Counted from the stretch's first letter, positions 20,461 through 29,426 are shown. The stretch is 64,000 bases of DNA from Enterocloster lavalensis (GCF_902364025.1 NZ_CABJCG010000016.1:62001-126000), one strand, 5' to 3'. Notes: generated from the letters alone by a model not told the origin. Translations and numbers: made by a program.

Positions 20461-20886
20461 CTAAGGGTACCTCCACAGGCGGCCCGAGCTGTCTCTGTGG
20501 ATGATTTCCGTAAAGCTGCCGTTGAAAATATAGGTGTCAAAGGCCACGGCAAACAGATCGTCCCCTCCGTTTGGAAGCGGCCCTCCGCCCCACGCCACGG
20601 CGGGAAGCGCAGCGTCGTCCCAGACAATGTACCAGGTCTGATCCGTGCCAAAGTCCAGTTCATCCACCGCCGCCGGGCGGGACCCTTTAATGTGCCGGTA
20701 CTCATCGAAGGAAAAACGCCCGCACATGGAGTGGATCAGCCCGCGGGTCTCCTCAATGGCTTCGATCAGCCGGGCATTCCCGAGGGAGCGGACACAATCA
20801 TGAAAAAGTTCATGCCCCTCCCATGTTTTCCGGCGGACAAACGCTCTGTTTTTCTCCTTCAGCTGTTCCAGTCTGACTCTGTCCAT
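20461..20886 (-). CDS. Protein of unknown function (141 aa)
   Basis: I do not recognise this family. The ATG at 20886 follows a good GGAGG (6-nt spacing), so the gene looks real. The protein is soluble, with a helical N-terminal half containing WEGHELFHDCVRSLGN, and a C-terminal half rich in aromatic and acidic residues (TWYIVWDDAALP, FAVAFDTYIFNG). The latter is reminiscent of small immunity-like or SMI1-type folds, but no defining motif was found. It lies upstream of the LysR gene on the same strand. Confidence 0.6.
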   Translation of the reverse strand: MDRVRLEQLKEKNRAFVRRKTWEGHELFHDCVRSLGNARLIEAIEETRGLIHSMCGRFSFDEYRHIKGSRPAAVDELDFGTDQTWYIVWDDAALPAVAWGGGPLPNGGDDLFAVAFDTYIFNGSFTEIIHRDSSGRLWRYP

Positions 20887-21081
20887 AGTTTCCTCCGCAT
20901 AGCCAACGTTTTCCTTTATTTTAATGGCCGCGTGGGGAAATGTCAAATACGACGGGGGAGGGATGGGGCAAATCCTGCTTCTCCATTGTGGCCGCTGCCC
21001 CGCCCTCTCTGCCCGCCTACAGGTGCTCTCATATCGATTGTATCATACTTTTAAAGTATTGTAGTCCATATACTATATGTA

Positions 21082-21111
21082 TTGGGAAATGATAAATTTC
21101 CATGGTATAAT
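21082..21111 (+). promoter_or_regulatory. Extended -10 promoter with dyads for the DUF1275 gene
   Basis: TTGGGA (21082-21087), an 18-bp spacer and TGG-TATAAT (21103-21111). The spacer holds GGAAAT-GATAA-ATTTCC (21085-21101). Two more AT-rich palindromes lie just upstream: ATACTTT-T-AAAGTAT (21045-21059) and CATATA-C-TATATG (21066-21078). They suggest repressor sites. The gap 20887-21202 has no other gene. Confidence 0.6.
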
Positions 21112-21202
21112 CAGAAAAGCAATGCGCCCGCCGCCCGCGAAAGGGTTGGCGGCGGCCGCTCAAAAGAATCGGATATAAGAGGTTGATGGGAGGATCATTG
21201 AG

Positions 21203-21907
21203 GTGAGAGAGGATCAGGCAGAGCGGTGGCTGCACTATGTCATGTCGCTGACCGGGGGATTTCTGGGCGGATACGCGATATTAAACCGCAGCGGCCTTTT
21301 GGGGGCGGCCCAGACGTCCAATATGATCAACACGGTATTAAATCTGGCGGGAGGAAGCTTTAGTGGCCTGGTCATCCGCCTGGGAGCGCTGGTCCTGTAC
21401 GTGTCGGGGATTGTGGCCACGGTGCTGATTCCGCGCTACACCAGATGGAATTTAAAAAACGTCAGCCTGGCGCTGGACGTGGCGGCCGTGCTGGTTCTGG
21501 GTTTTCTGCCCCAGGGGATGGACAACATGCTGGCGCTCTACCCGCTGTTCTTCGCCATGTCGGTGCAGTGGTGTACATTCCAGGGCTGCGGGGGTTACGC
21601 CAGCGCGACCGTTTTTTCCACCAACAACCTGCGCCAGTTCGCCACTGCGGTTACGGCGTTTTATTTCGGCCGCGAGGAGAAGATGCGGGAAAAGATCAAA
21701 TTCTACGGCGCAACGCTGACGGCGTTTCACCTGGGGGTTGCGGCCTCCGGGCCCTGCTGTAATCTGGCGGGAGTGAAGAGCGTGTGGATCTGCCTGGCGC
21801 CGCTGGCCGCTGCGGGATACCTGGCTGCGGCCGGGCGGCGGGAGGAAAGCGTGAAGATCTGCGAATGCCGGGGCGAGGGCGGAAACGTCCGCGGGCTGGC
21901 CGGATAG
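21203..21907 (+). CDS. YoaK-like DUF1275 membrane protein
   Basis: This 234-residue protein has about six hydrophobic segments and the DUF1275 pattern: an N-terminal helix with GGFLGGYAILNR, then AQTSNMINTVLNLAGG, and a central GGYASATVFSTNNLRQF. The family consists of integral membrane proteins of unknown, presumed transport, function. The GTG start at 21203 follows GGGAGG with 9-nt spacing. The C-terminal tail is charged and cytoplasmic. It stands alone between its own promoter and the terminator at 22123. Confidence 0.72.
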   Translation: MREDQAERWLHYVMSLTGGFLGGYAILNRSGLLGAAQTSNMINTVLNLAGGSFSGLVIRLGALVLYVSGIVATVLIPRYTRWNLKNVSLALDVAAVLVLGFLPQGMDNMLALYPLFFAMSVQWCTFQGCGGYASATVFSTNNLRQFATAVTAFYFGREEKMREKIKFYGATLTAFHLGVAASGPCCNLAGVKSVWICLAPLAAAGYLAAAGRREESVKICECRGEGGNVRGLAG

Positions 21908-22122
21908 CGGGCTTGCGGTGGCAGAGAAGTGCGGGCAGAGGTGCCAAGGCTGGAATATGAGAGAGCGCGAGGAACAGGGAATTGGAAACTGGAAGTTGGG
22001 AGCTGCAGCCCAGGATTCATGCCTCCCAATTTATGTCCCGGGAACCAGGTGTTAGGAGCCAGGATACAAGATCAGATATCCGAGAGCTGGATACCCGGCT
22101 CCGAATAAAAAATTCGTATGCT

Positions 22123-22166
22123 AAAAGGAAACCATTGGATTACCCATCCGGTGGTTTCCTTTTTTG
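22123..22166 (+). terminator. Intrinsic terminator upstream of the PTS locus
   Basis: AAAAGGAAACCA (22123-22134) pairs with TGGTTTCCTTTT (22152-22163), with an inner GGAT/ATCC stem and further Ts. The stretch 21908-22122 before it shows no gene. Confidence 0.85.
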
Positions 22167-22215
22167 CTCTGAATATTCATTCGAAAGCAAAAAAATTATA
22201 TTTGTAAAATAAGTC

Positions 22216-22243
22216 TTGACATATCACAAAATAATGATAAAAT
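22216..22243 (+). promoter_or_regulatory. Promoter of the PTS IICBA gene
   Basis: Consensus TTGACA (22216-22221), a 16-bp spacer and an extended -10 TGA-TAAAAT (22235-22243). Confidence 0.75.
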
Positions 22244-22267
22244 TATCTTCATAAGAAAAATAAAATA

Positions 22268-22279
22268 TTTCAAATGAAT
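22268..22279. promoter_or_regulatory. Candidate operator TTTCAAATGAAT
   Basis: This near-palindrome lies about 25 bp after the PTS -10 box. The perfect form TTTCAAATGAAA occurs at 26897-26908 between the glycyl-radical enzyme and activase genes, so it is a good candidate for the site of the locus regulator (DeoR type). Confidence 0.5.
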
Positions 22280-22353
22280 ATAAAAACATTTCGTAAAAAA
22301 TAGCAACGGCGACATCACGGAGAAGGCAGATTCTGTATGATCTTTGATTCTAA

Positions 22354-22377
22354 GTCTCCCGGCGGGATACCGGAGAC
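22354..22377 (+). other. Leader hairpin of the PTS mRNA
   Basis: GTCTCCCGG (22354-22362) pairs with CCGGAGAC (22370-22377) with one bulged base, about 20 nt before the AGGAGG site. It has no T-run and might modulate translation or stability. Confidence 0.4.
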
Positions 22378-22410
22378 ATGGGATAAACAAAATGTTGAGG
22401 AGGCATTAGT

Positions 22411-24639
22411 ATGAGTAAGAAGAAAGAGAGCGGAGTATTTGCGGTGGTGCAAAAAATAGGAAGATCCTTTTTCCTTCCGGTGTCGATTCTGCCGATTGCA
22501 GGGCTGCTGCTGGGATTGGGGGCGTCATTCACCAATGCCAAGACCATCGAGGCGTATCACCTTCAGGGGATTCTGGGGGACGGCACGGTTTTAAACGGTC
22601 TGCTGACCATCATGTCCCAGGTGGGCAACACGATTTTCGGAAATCTGCCCCTGATTTTCGCCCTGGCGGTGGCACTGGGGATGGCGAAAAATGAAAAGGC
22701 GGTAGCGGTACTGTCCGCCGGCGTTTCCTTTTTCGTGATGAACGCCACCATCAACGCCATGCTGAAGCTGACCGGCCAGATTCTGGCGGACGGAAGCTAC
22801 GCGTCCACGGTGCTAAACGGCGCAATTACCAATGTCTGCGGCATCGACTCGCTGCAGATGGGGGTATTTGGCGGCATCGTGGTGGGGCTTGTGACCGCGG
22901 CCTTACATAACCGGTTTTACAAGCAGAAGCTGCCGGCGGCCCTGTCCTTCTTTGCCGGTGTTCGGTTTGTTCCCATCGTCTGTGTTCTGGCACACATTGC
23001 AGTGGGGTTCGCGGCCTTTGAAGTGTGGCCGGTGATTCAGCAGGGGATATTTGCCGTGGGTAAGGTTGTGATGGAGTCCGGCTACTTTGGAACGTTTTTA
23101 TTCGGCTTCATGGAGCGCGCGCTCATCCCCTTTGGTCTGCACCATGTATTTTATATCCCGTTCTGGCAGACCGGACTGGGTGGAACCGCCATTGTGGACG
23201 GTGTGGCGGTGGCGGGCGCACAAAACATTTTCTTTGCGGAGCTGGCTTCTCCCAATGTGACCAGGTTCAGCGTGGATGCCTGCCGCTTCATGACGGGAAA
23301 ATACGCGGTTATGATGGCGGGGCTTCCGGCGGCGGCCTACGCCATGTACGCCACGGCTAAACCGGAGAACAAGAAGGTGGTGGGCGGACTGCTGGTCTCC
23401 GCGGCTCTGACTTCCTTTCTGACTGGAATTACGGAACCCATCGAGTTCACCTTCCTGTTTATCGCGCCGGCTCTGTTTCTGGTGCATTGTGTATTCGCAG
23501 GATTTTCCTTTGTGCTCATGCACCTGTTGAATATCTGTATTGGTACTACATTTTCCTGCGGACTCATCGATTTCACCCTGTATGGAATTCTTCAGGGGCA
23601 GGCCAAGACGAATTGGCTGATGATCCTGCCGGTTTACCTGGGCTATGCGGTGCTGTACTATGTTGTGTTCCGCACCGTGATCCTGAAATTCAACCTTCCC
23701 ACCCCGGGCCGTGAGGAGAACGGCGAGGAGATCAGGCTTTATTCCAAGGAGGATTTCAAGAACAAGGCAGCTTCCGGCGGCGGAATAAGTGATCCGGTGT
23801 CCGCGCTGATTCTGCAGGGGCTGGGCGGTCTGGAAAATGTGCAGGATATCGACTGTTGCGCTACCAGACTGCGCCTGACTCTGGCGGATTCCGGCCTGGT
23901 GCGGGAAGACATTCTGAAACAGACCGGTTCCAAGGGAGTGGTGAAAAAGGGTAACGGCATCCAGGTGATCTACGGCCCTCAGGTGACGATCATCAAGAGT
24001 GATTTTGAAGAGTATGTACAATATTTAATGTCCGATCCGGAGGCGGCGAAGGCGGCGAAGCTGGAGATGGAGCACGCTATGGCTCAGACGGCCGCAGCCG
24101 GGAATCCGGCGGGAACCGGAGACGGCGCTGGAGAAGAAAAAAACGGAATGTCGTCCCGGGACAAAGCAGCTGCCCAGCCGTTCCCCAGCGGCAGACTTCT
24201 TGCGGCTGCGAGCGGCCGGGTGCTCCCCATGAGTCAGGCCCGGGACGAAGCCTTCGCCTCCTGTGTGATGGGCGGCGGTTTGGTGATCCGGCCTGAGGAC
24301 GGCCGGGTTGTAGCCCCTGCGGATGGCCAAATCACGGTTCTTATGGAGGGGACCAACCATGCGGTGGGCATTCACATGGACAATGGGATGGAATTGCTGC
24401 TGCACATCGGCATCGACACGGTGAAGCTGAACGGCGAGGGATTCAAGGCTGCTGTAATGCCGGGCCAGAACGTGAAGGCGGGGGATCTGCTGGTGGAATT
24501 TGACAAGAAACTGGTGGAGGAGCGCGGGTACTGCGCGGACATCATGGTGATTGTTCTGGACGCCCCGCAGCTCCCGGTTATCCGCTATGCGGTGGATATG
24601 GACGCCCTGGCCGGTGAGACGGCGGTGGCGGAGTGGTAG
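22411..24639 (+). CDS. Glucose-family PTS transporter, EIICBA
   Basis: This 742-residue fused permease has the order IIC-IIB-IIA typical of the glucose/N-acetylglucosamine/maltose PTS family. The IIC domain (about 1-420) has LPVSILPIAGLLLGLG near its N terminus and the conserved GITEPIEFTFLF loop. The IIB phosphocysteine is in DIDCCATRLRL (Cys483), and the IIA phosphohistidine in LLLHIGIDTVKLNG (His665). It starts a regulon whose other members are a glycyl radical enzyme, an aldolase and a dehydrogenase, so the imported compound is probably an unusual glucose-like molecule such as 1,5-anhydroglucitol. That is inference; sequence alone does not separate glucose, GlcNAc or anhydroglucitol. Confidence 0.92.
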   Translation: MSKKKESGVFAVVQKIGRSFFLPVSILPIAGLLLGLGASFTNAKTIEAYHLQGILGDGTVLNGLLTIMSQVGNTIFGNLPLIFALAVALGMAKNEKAVAVLSAGVSFFVMNATINAMLKLTGQILADGSYASTVLNGAITNVCGIDSLQMGVFGGIVVGLVTAALHNRFYKQKLPAALSFFAGVRFVPIVCVLAHIAVGFAAFEVWPVIQQGIFAVGKVVMESGYFGTFLFGFMERALIPFGLHHVFYIPFWQTGLGGTAIVDGVAVAGAQNIFFAELASPNVTRFSVDACRFMTGKYAVMMAGLPAAAYAMYATAKPENKKVVGGLLVSAALTSFLTGITEPIEFTFLFIAPALFLVHCVFAGFSFVLMHLLNICIGTTFSCGLIDFTLYGILQGQAKTNWLMILPVYLGYAVLYYVVFRTVILKFNLPTPGREENGEEIRLYSKEDFKNKAASGGGISDPVSALILQGLGGLENVQDIDCCATRLRLTLADSGLVREDILKQTGSKGVVKKGNGIQVIYGPQVTIIKSDFEEYVQYLMSDPEAAKAAKLEMEHAMAQTAAAGNPAGTGDGAGEEKNGMSSRDKAAAQPFPSGRLLAAASGRVLPMSQARDEAFASCVMGGGLVIRPEDGRVVAPADGQITVLMEGTNHAVGIHMDNGMELLLHIGIDTVKLNGEGFKAAVMPGQNVKAGDLLVEFDKKLVEERGYCADIMVIVLDAPQLPVIRYAVDMDALAGETAVAEW

Positions 24640-24649
24640 GATAAAAAAC

Positions 24650-24699
24650 AGGCGGATGGAGCGCAGCCACGATGTGGTCACAGCTCGATCCGCCTTTTT
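24650..24699 (+). terminator. Terminator of the PTS gene
   Basis: AGGCGGAT (24650-24657) pairs with ATCCGCCT (24688-24695), followed by TTTT; an inner GCCAC/GTGGT stem fills the loop. Confidence 0.75.
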
Positions 24700-24701
24700 A
24701 G

Positions 24702-24744
24702 TTGCGTATGAAAATATAAAGTGTTATAATTGACAATATATTGT
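24702..24744 (+). promoter_or_regulatory. Promoter and palindrome of the DeoR regulator gene
   Basis: TTGCGT (24702-24707), a 17-bp spacer and TATAAT (24725-24730) are followed at once by a perfect 12-bp palindrome ACAATATATTGT (24733-24744) at the expected transcription start. This would suit autoregulation. Confidence 0.6.
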
Positions 24745-24768
24745 TAAATCAGCGAAGAACGGAGGCGT

Positions 24769-25518
24769 ATGATGACAGAACGTCAGACAAAGATTCTACA
24801 GATCGTAAATGAAAACCAGAAGGTGGAGGTCGCCCTTTTGGCCGAGATGCTGGACGTGTCCCAGGTAACCATCCGCAAAGACCTGGATGCGCTGGAGGAG
24901 AAGCGCCTTTTGGTCCGGGAGCACGGATATGCGCAGATGTGCAACCCGGACGACATCAACAACCGCCTGGCGGTGCGTTATGACGTGAAGCAGAGAATCG
25001 CCAGAGCCGCGGCGGAGATTGTGGCGTCTGGCGAGACGGTGATGATCGAGTCCGGCTCCAGCTGTGCGATTCTGGCGGAGATTCTGGCCACGGAAAAAAA
25101 GGACGTCACCGTCATCACGAATTCCGCTTTTATTGCAGCCCATATCCGGGATACGGCCATCGGCAAGGTGATTCTCCTGGGCGGAGATTACCAGAAGGAG
25201 TCCCAGGTTATGGTAGGCCCCCTGGTGCGCAAATGCGCCCGGGAATTTTACGTGGACAAATTGTTTATGGGTACTGACGGCTTTATCCCTCAGGCGGGTT
25301 TTACCTGCGGAGATATGATGCGGGCGGAGGCAATGAAAAATATGGCGGAGTCGGCCAAGCACTCCATCATCCTGACGGATTCCAGCAAGTTCAGCCAGCA
25401 GGGCGTGGTGCTGCAATGCCGGTTTGAGAACGTGGGTATGGTGTTCACGGACAGCGGGATCCCGGACAGCGCAAAGACCATATTGGAGCGCAATCAGATC
25501 ACGGTCTGCGCCGTGTGA
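24769..25518 (+). CDS. DeoR family transcriptional regulator
   Basis: This 249-residue regulator has an N-terminal DeoR helix-turn-helix (ERQTKILQIVNENQKVEVAL, then LDVSQVTIRKDLDALEEKRL) and a C-terminal sugar-phosphate-sensing domain with VMIESGSS, VITNSAF, ILLGGDYQ and the closing LTDSSKF element. These proteins repress carbohydrate genes and are released by a sugar phosphate. It sits between the PTS and the glycyl-radical genes and is the obvious local regulator. ATG 24772 is an alternative start; GGAGG at 24761 fits both. The last codons are the first copy of a 36-bp tandem duplication. Confidence 0.9.
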   Translation: MMTERQTKILQIVNENQKVEVALLAEMLDVSQVTIRKDLDALEEKRLLVREHGYAQMCNPDDINNRLAVRYDVKQRIARAAAEIVASGETVMIESGSSCAILAEILATEKKDVTVITNSAFIAAHIRDTAIGKVILLGGDYQKESQVMVGPLVRKCAREFYVDKLFMGTDGFIPQAGFTCGDMMRAEAMKNMAESAKHSIILTDSSKFSQQGVVLQCRFENVGMVFTDSGIPDSAKTILERNQITVCAV

Positions 25519-25600
25519 CGGAGGCACGATGGCTCCACGGTCTGCGCCGTGTGACGGAGGCATGATGGCTCCACGGTCTGCGCTATGTGACAGGGGGGCA
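25500..25600 (+). repeat. 36-bp tandem duplication over the DeoR gene end
   Basis: CACGGTCTGCGCCGTGTGAC starts units at 25500, 25536 and, in decayed form, 25572. The stop codon of the regulator lies inside unit one, so the protein is unchanged. The rest of the gap 25601-25735 shows nothing else. Confidence 0.85.
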
Positions 25601-25735
25601 TGGCCCGGTTGTAGGAAATCCCGGCCAGGACTCTGTTTCGTGCAGCCCCAGCTGCAAGGAAGCTTCAGCCGCCCCTGCGGTTCGGCTGCAGTTCCGGATA
25701 CTTCCCCACTCCTTCGGCCCGTCCATGCCATATAA

Positions 25736-25776
25736 CCATAAAAACAGGGCAGAACCCGGAATGGCGTTCTGCCCTG
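25736..25776 (-). terminator. Terminator of the activase gene
   Basis: On the minus strand CAGGGCAGAAC and GTTCTGCCCTG (25776-25745) form a perfect 11-bp stem followed by TTTTTAT. It lies about 140 bp downstream of the activase stop codon. Confidence 0.85.
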
Positions 25777-25918
25777 GTAAGCGGCGGTTTCCTGCCTTAT
25801 GGATGTTATGTATAAGCTCTTCGAATCTATAAAATCCGCCCGATTCAGGGCAAAATCACAGTGCAGGTTTTACCTCAAATCTATGCAGGTCAGTTCATCT
25901 ATTACCTACTCACGCTTT

Positions 25919-26827
25919 TCAGAAAAACGCCCGAATTCCCTGGTCCAGCAAAACCTGGCGGAAGTCCTTCAGGTCCTCCTCATGCAGCGCCGGCACATCC
26001 GTGTAAGCGTAGGGCTTTCCAAGCTCGTCGTATTTCTTTTCCCCAAATTGGTGGAATGGCAAAAGCTGGATTTCACAGGCTCCAGTCTCCTTAAGCCGGG
26101 CGGCGAAGCCCTTCGCATCCGCCAGGGTATTGTTGTAGCCCGGGATTACCGGCAGGCGTGGGAGCACCCGCATGCCGGAGGCGATGGCGCGTTTCATATT
26201 GTCCAGGATCAGGCGGTTGGATACGCCGGTACCCTCAAGGTGTTTCGCCTCGTCCCAGTGCTTGACGTCGAACAGCAGCAGATCCATGTGGCCTGTCACC
26301 CGGTCAAACAATTCCGGGGCCGCAAAGCCGGTGGTTTCCATAGCGACGTGAATGTTCTGCTTTTGGAGGGCGTCCGCCAGGGCCATAGAGAAATCCGGAT
26401 GGACCAAAGCCTCGCCGCCGGACAGGGTGACGCCGCCCCCGCTCTCCTCATAGAAGTCGCGGTCCTGAAGGCAGACGTTTAGTACCTCCCGCACAGTTTT
26501 GACTTCCCCTTCCGCCCTCAGCGCCTGGGCGGGACAACCGGCTGCGCAGATGCCGCAGCCGGAGCAGGTTTTGCCGTTAATCCGTATGATGCGGCCGGTT
26601 TTCAGAACCGCGCCCTGAGGGCAGGAGGCAGCGCAGGCTCCGCAGCCCAGGCATTTCTCCTTGTCCCATAGAATCTGGATTCTGGGGCTTTGGCTTTCCG
26701 GGTTGGCACACCATTTACATTTTAAGGGGCAGCCCTTTAGGAATACCACGGTGCGGATTCCGGGGCCGTCGTGTAGACTGAATTTCTGGATATTAAATAC
26801 GATGCTGGTCTGGTCATTCGGGTTCAT
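25919..26827 (-). CDS. Glycyl-radical enzyme activating enzyme (radical SAM)
   Basis: This 302-residue protein installs the glycyl radical on the divergently encoded partner. The radical-SAM cluster motif is GCPLKCKWC (Cys33, Cys37, Cys40), preceded by the activase signature FSLHDGPGIRTVVFLKG. Two inserted ferredoxin-type clusters follow (CLGCGACAASCP at about 59-70 and CSGCGICAAGCP at about 88-99), as in the PflC/YbiY class; pyruvate formate-lyase activase lacks them. The glycine-rich SGGEAL (SAM binding) is also present. It shares a 193-bp promoter region with the enzyme gene. Confidence 0.92.
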   Translation of the reverse strand: MNPNDQTSIVFNIQKFSLHDGPGIRTVVFLKGCPLKCKWCANPESQSPRIQILWDKEKCLGCGACAASCPQGAVLKTGRIIRINGKTCSGCGICAAGCPAQALRAEGEVKTVREVLNVCLQDRDFYEESGGGVTLSGGEALVHPDFSMALADALQKQNIHVAMETTGFAAPELFDRVTGHMDLLLFDVKHWDEAKHLEGTGVSNRLILDNMKRAIASGMRVLPRLPVIPGYNNTLADAKGFAARLKETGACEIQLLPFHQFGEKKYDELGKPYAYTDVPALHEEDLKDFRQVLLDQGIRAFF

Positions 26828-26859
26828 AGCGGCTGATTCCTTTCCTGATTGATAACCTT

Positions 26860-26888
26860 ATAATAGCATGAAAGATTATAAAAGTAAA
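26860..26888 (-). promoter_or_regulatory. Promoter of the activase gene
   Basis: Read on the minus strand: TTTACT (26888-26883), a 17-bp spacer and an extended -10 TGC-TATTAT (ending 26860). Confidence 0.55.
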
Positions 26889-26896
26889 TACAGTAA

Positions 26897-26908
26897 TTTC
26901 AAATGAAA
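26897..26908. promoter_or_regulatory. Candidate operator TTTCAAATGAAA
   Basis: This perfect dyad lies between the two divergent promoters and matches the site in the PTS leader at 22268-22279 in 11 of 12 bases. Confidence 0.5.
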
Positions 26909-26937
26909 ATAAAATAATTATATTCATAAAAACATTC

Positions 26938-26966
26938 TTGACAAAACAGGACCGCAATGCTATGAT
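26938..26966 (+). promoter_or_regulatory. Promoter of the glycyl radical enzyme operon
   Basis: Consensus TTGACA (26938-26943), a 17-bp spacer and TATGAT (26961-26966), 55 bp before the start codon. Confidence 0.8.
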
Positions 26967-27020
26967 TGAGTTACAAACGAAAATAATATATATTTCAAAC
27001 ATAAAACAGGAGGAAACGAT

Positions 27021-29426
27021 ATGGGCAACTATTTTGGGGAATTGACTCCCAGGATGAAAAGCTTCCGCGAGGAGCTGCTGAATGCAAAACCGCAGGTGTG
27101 TGTGGAGCGGGCCATGATCACCACGGAGACCTACAGAGAGAATCAGGATCAGCCTTTGGCCATCAAGCGGGCCCTGATGCTCAAACATGTGCTGGAAAAG
27201 ATGAGTATTTTCATTGAGCCCCAGACCATGATTGCGGGAAACCAGGCCTCCAGCAACCGCAGTGCGCCGATTTTCCCGGAGTATGCCATGAAATGGGTGA
27301 TCGACGAGCTGGATGAGTTCGAACACCGGGACGGGGATGTATTTTACATAACAGAGGAAAACAAGGAAAAACTGCGCGGCATCGCGCCCTTCTGGGAGCA
27401 CAACACGCTGCTGGACCGCGGGCTGGCTGCATTCCCGCCTCACTCCAAGCTGTATTACGATCTGGGCATCATTAAGTCCGAGGGGAACATCACTTCCGGC
27501 GACGCCCACTGCGCGGTGGATTATGGCCGCATGATGCGGGTGGGTTTAAAGGACTATGAGCGCAGGGCCATGGAGAAGCTGGAGAAACTGGACCTGACGG
27601 ACTACCGGAATATTCAGAAGAGTTATTTCTACCGGGCGATTTTGATCACGGTCCAGGGCGTGAAGCATTTTGCGGAGCGCTATGCAGAACTGGCGGAGCA
27701 GACGGCCGGGCGGGAGGCGGATCCGGTCAGGAGGGCGGAGCTGCTTGAGATGAGCCGCATCTTAAAAAAGGTGCCGTATGAGCCGGCGGAGACATTCCGG
27801 GAGGCAGTGCAAAGCCTGTGGCTGGTGCATCTGATTTTGCAGATCGAGTCAAATGGACACAGCCTTTCCTACGGGCGTATGGACCAGTATTTAAACACGT
27901 ATTACGAGGCGGATCTGGCCTCCGGCGCGATTTCCGAAGAGGAAGCCTGCGAGCTGATGTGCAACCTGTGGCTCAAAACCTATACCATCAACAAGATCCG
28001 CTCCTGGAGCCACACGCAGTTTTCAGCGGGTTCCCCTCTGTACCAGAACGTGACCGTGGGCGGACAGAATGCGGATGGTACAGACGCCGTCAACGCCATG
28101 TCCTATCTGATTTTAAAGAGTGTGGCCAAATGCCATCTGACCCAGCCCAATTTGACGGTACGGTATCACCGCGGGCTGTCCGACGGGTTCATGAAGGAAT
28201 GCGTGGAGGTGGTGCGCTGCGGCTTCGGCATGCCGGCGTTCAACGACGACGAGGTGATCATTCCCAGCTTTATCGAGAAGGGCGTGAAGCCGGAGGACGC
28301 TTACAACTACAGCGCCATCGGCTGTGTGGAGACCGCTGTCCCCGGAAAATGGGGGTACCGCTGCACGGGGATGAGCTTTTTGAACTTTCCCAAGGCGCTG
28401 CTGATAGCCATGAACGACGGCGTGGATCCCAGCTCCGGCACCAGGCTGTGTCAGGGCGCAGGGCATTTTAAGGATTTTACCAGTTTTGACCAGGTGCTGG
28501 ACTGCTGGGACCGGGTGATCCGGGAAATGTGCCGTCAGTGTACGATCATTGACGCCACCTGCGATATGGTTCTGGAGCAGGACACTGCGGATATCCTGTG
28601 CTCCGCGCTTACGGACGACTGCATCGAGCGGGGACTCAATATGAAGGAGGGCGGAGCGGTCTACGACTTTATCAGCGACCTGCAGGTGGGAATCGCCAAT
28701 CTGGCCGACAGCCTGGCCGCCATCAAAAAAGTGGTGTTCGAGGATCGGAAGGTGACTCCGGCGGAGTTGTGGGAGGCCCTGCAGGCCGACTTTGCCGGAG
28801 AGAAGAATGAGCGTATCCGCCGTTTCCTTCAGGAGGCGCCCAAGTACGGGAATGACGACGATTATGTGGATCAACTGGTGGTGGACGCCTACAACGTCTA
28901 TATTGATGAGATGAAAAAGTACCACAACACCCGTTACGGCAGAGGCCCCATCGGGGGCGTGTACTATGCGGGCACCTCGTCAATTTCCGCGAATGTGCCC
29001 CAGGGCGCGGGAACGCTGGCCACGCCAGACGGGCGAAAGGCCGGGGAGGCTCTGGCAGAGGGCTGCTCGCCCAGCCACGGGGCGGATGTGAACGGCCCCA
29101 CCGCGGTGTTCAAGAGCGTTTCCAAGCTGCCAACCAAAGAGATCACCGGCGGCGTGCTGCTGAACCAGAAGGTGACGCCGCAGATGCTGGAGAAAGAGGA
29201 GAGCCGCCAGAAACTGATCTTGCTCCTGCGCACATTTTTCAACCGCCTGCACGGATATCACGTGCAATTCAATGTGGTCAGCCGGGACACTCTGCTGGAC
29301 GCCCAGAAGCATCCGGAAAATCACCGGGATCTGATCGTCCGGGTGGCGGGATACAGCGCATTTTTCAACGTGCTGTCCAAAAAGACCCAGGACGATATCA
29401 TCGAGCGGACGGAACAGACACTGTAG
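27021..29426 (+). CDS. Glycyl radical enzyme, PflD/YbiW-like
   Basis: This 801-residue enzyme has the PFL-type domain and the C-terminal glycyl-radical domain. The radical site is RVAGYSAFF (Gly777). The thiyl cysteine with its adjacent base is SAIGCVETAVPGKWGY (Cys435, Glu437). The Cys-x-Glu arrangement is that of the dehydratase/lyase branch; pyruvate formate-lyase has a Cys-Cys pair instead. Neighbours decide the likely role: a divergent two-ferredoxin activase, then a fructose-6-phosphate aldolase and a glycerol dehydrogenase, the same set as E. coli ybiW-fsaA and pflD-fsaB-gldA. That class has been linked to ring opening of 1,5-anhydroglucitol- or anhydromannitol-6-phosphate to 1-deoxyfructose-6-phosphate. 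This assignment is inference. AGGAGG precedes the ATG. Confidence 0.9.
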   Translation: MGNYFGELTPRMKSFREELLNAKPQVCVERAMITTETYRENQDQPLAIKRALMLKHVLEKMSIFIEPQTMIAGNQASSNRSAPIFPEYAMKWVIDELDEFEHRDGDVFYITEENKEKLRGIAPFWEHNTLLDRGLAAFPPHSKLYYDLGIIKSEGNITSGDAHCAVDYGRMMRVGLKDYERRAMEKLEKLDLTDYRNIQKSYFYRAILITVQGVKHFAERYAELAEQTAGREADPVRRAELLEMSRILKKVPYEPAETFREAVQSLWLVHLILQIESNGHSLSYGRMDQYLNTYYEADLASGAISEEEACELMCNLWLKTYTINKIRSWSHTQFSAGSPLYQNVTVGGQNADGTDAVNAMSYLILKSVAKCHLTQPNLTVRYHRGLSDGFMKECVEVVRCGFGMPAFNDDEVIIPSFIEKGVKPEDAYNYSAIGCVETAVPGKWGYRCTGMSFLNFPKALLIAMNDGVDPSSGTRLCQGAGHFKDFTSFDQVLDCWDRVIREMCRQCTIIDATCDMVLEQDTADILCSALTDDCIERGLNMKEGGAVYDFISDLQVGIANLADSLAAIKKVVFEDRKVTPAELWEALQADFAGEKNERIRRFLQEAPKYGNDDDYVDQLVVDAYNVYIDEMKKYHNTRYGRGPIGGVYYAGTSSISANVPQGAGTLATPDGRKAGEALAEGCSPSHGADVNGPTAVFKSVSKLPTKEITGGVLLNQKVTPQMLEKEESRQKLILLLRTFFNRLHGYHVQFNVVSRDTLLDAQKHPENHRDLIVRVAGYSAFFNVLSKKTQDDIIERTEQTL

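Noticed and set aside
22250..22410. PTS leader as a riboswitch or antiterminator (RAT/T-box) element
   Set aside because: Only one short bulged hairpin is visible; no terminator, T-box sequence or known riboswitch core was found.
23098..24021. Long minus-strand frames opposite the PTS, GRE, Lhr and other GC-rich genes
   Set aside because: They mirror the codon structure of the real genes, have His/Arg/Pro-rich translations and no ribosome-binding sites.
25424..25735. Frame with repeated CDGG-MAPRSA peptides over the DeoR gene end
   Set aside because: It is produced by the 36-bp tandem duplication and has no start signal.
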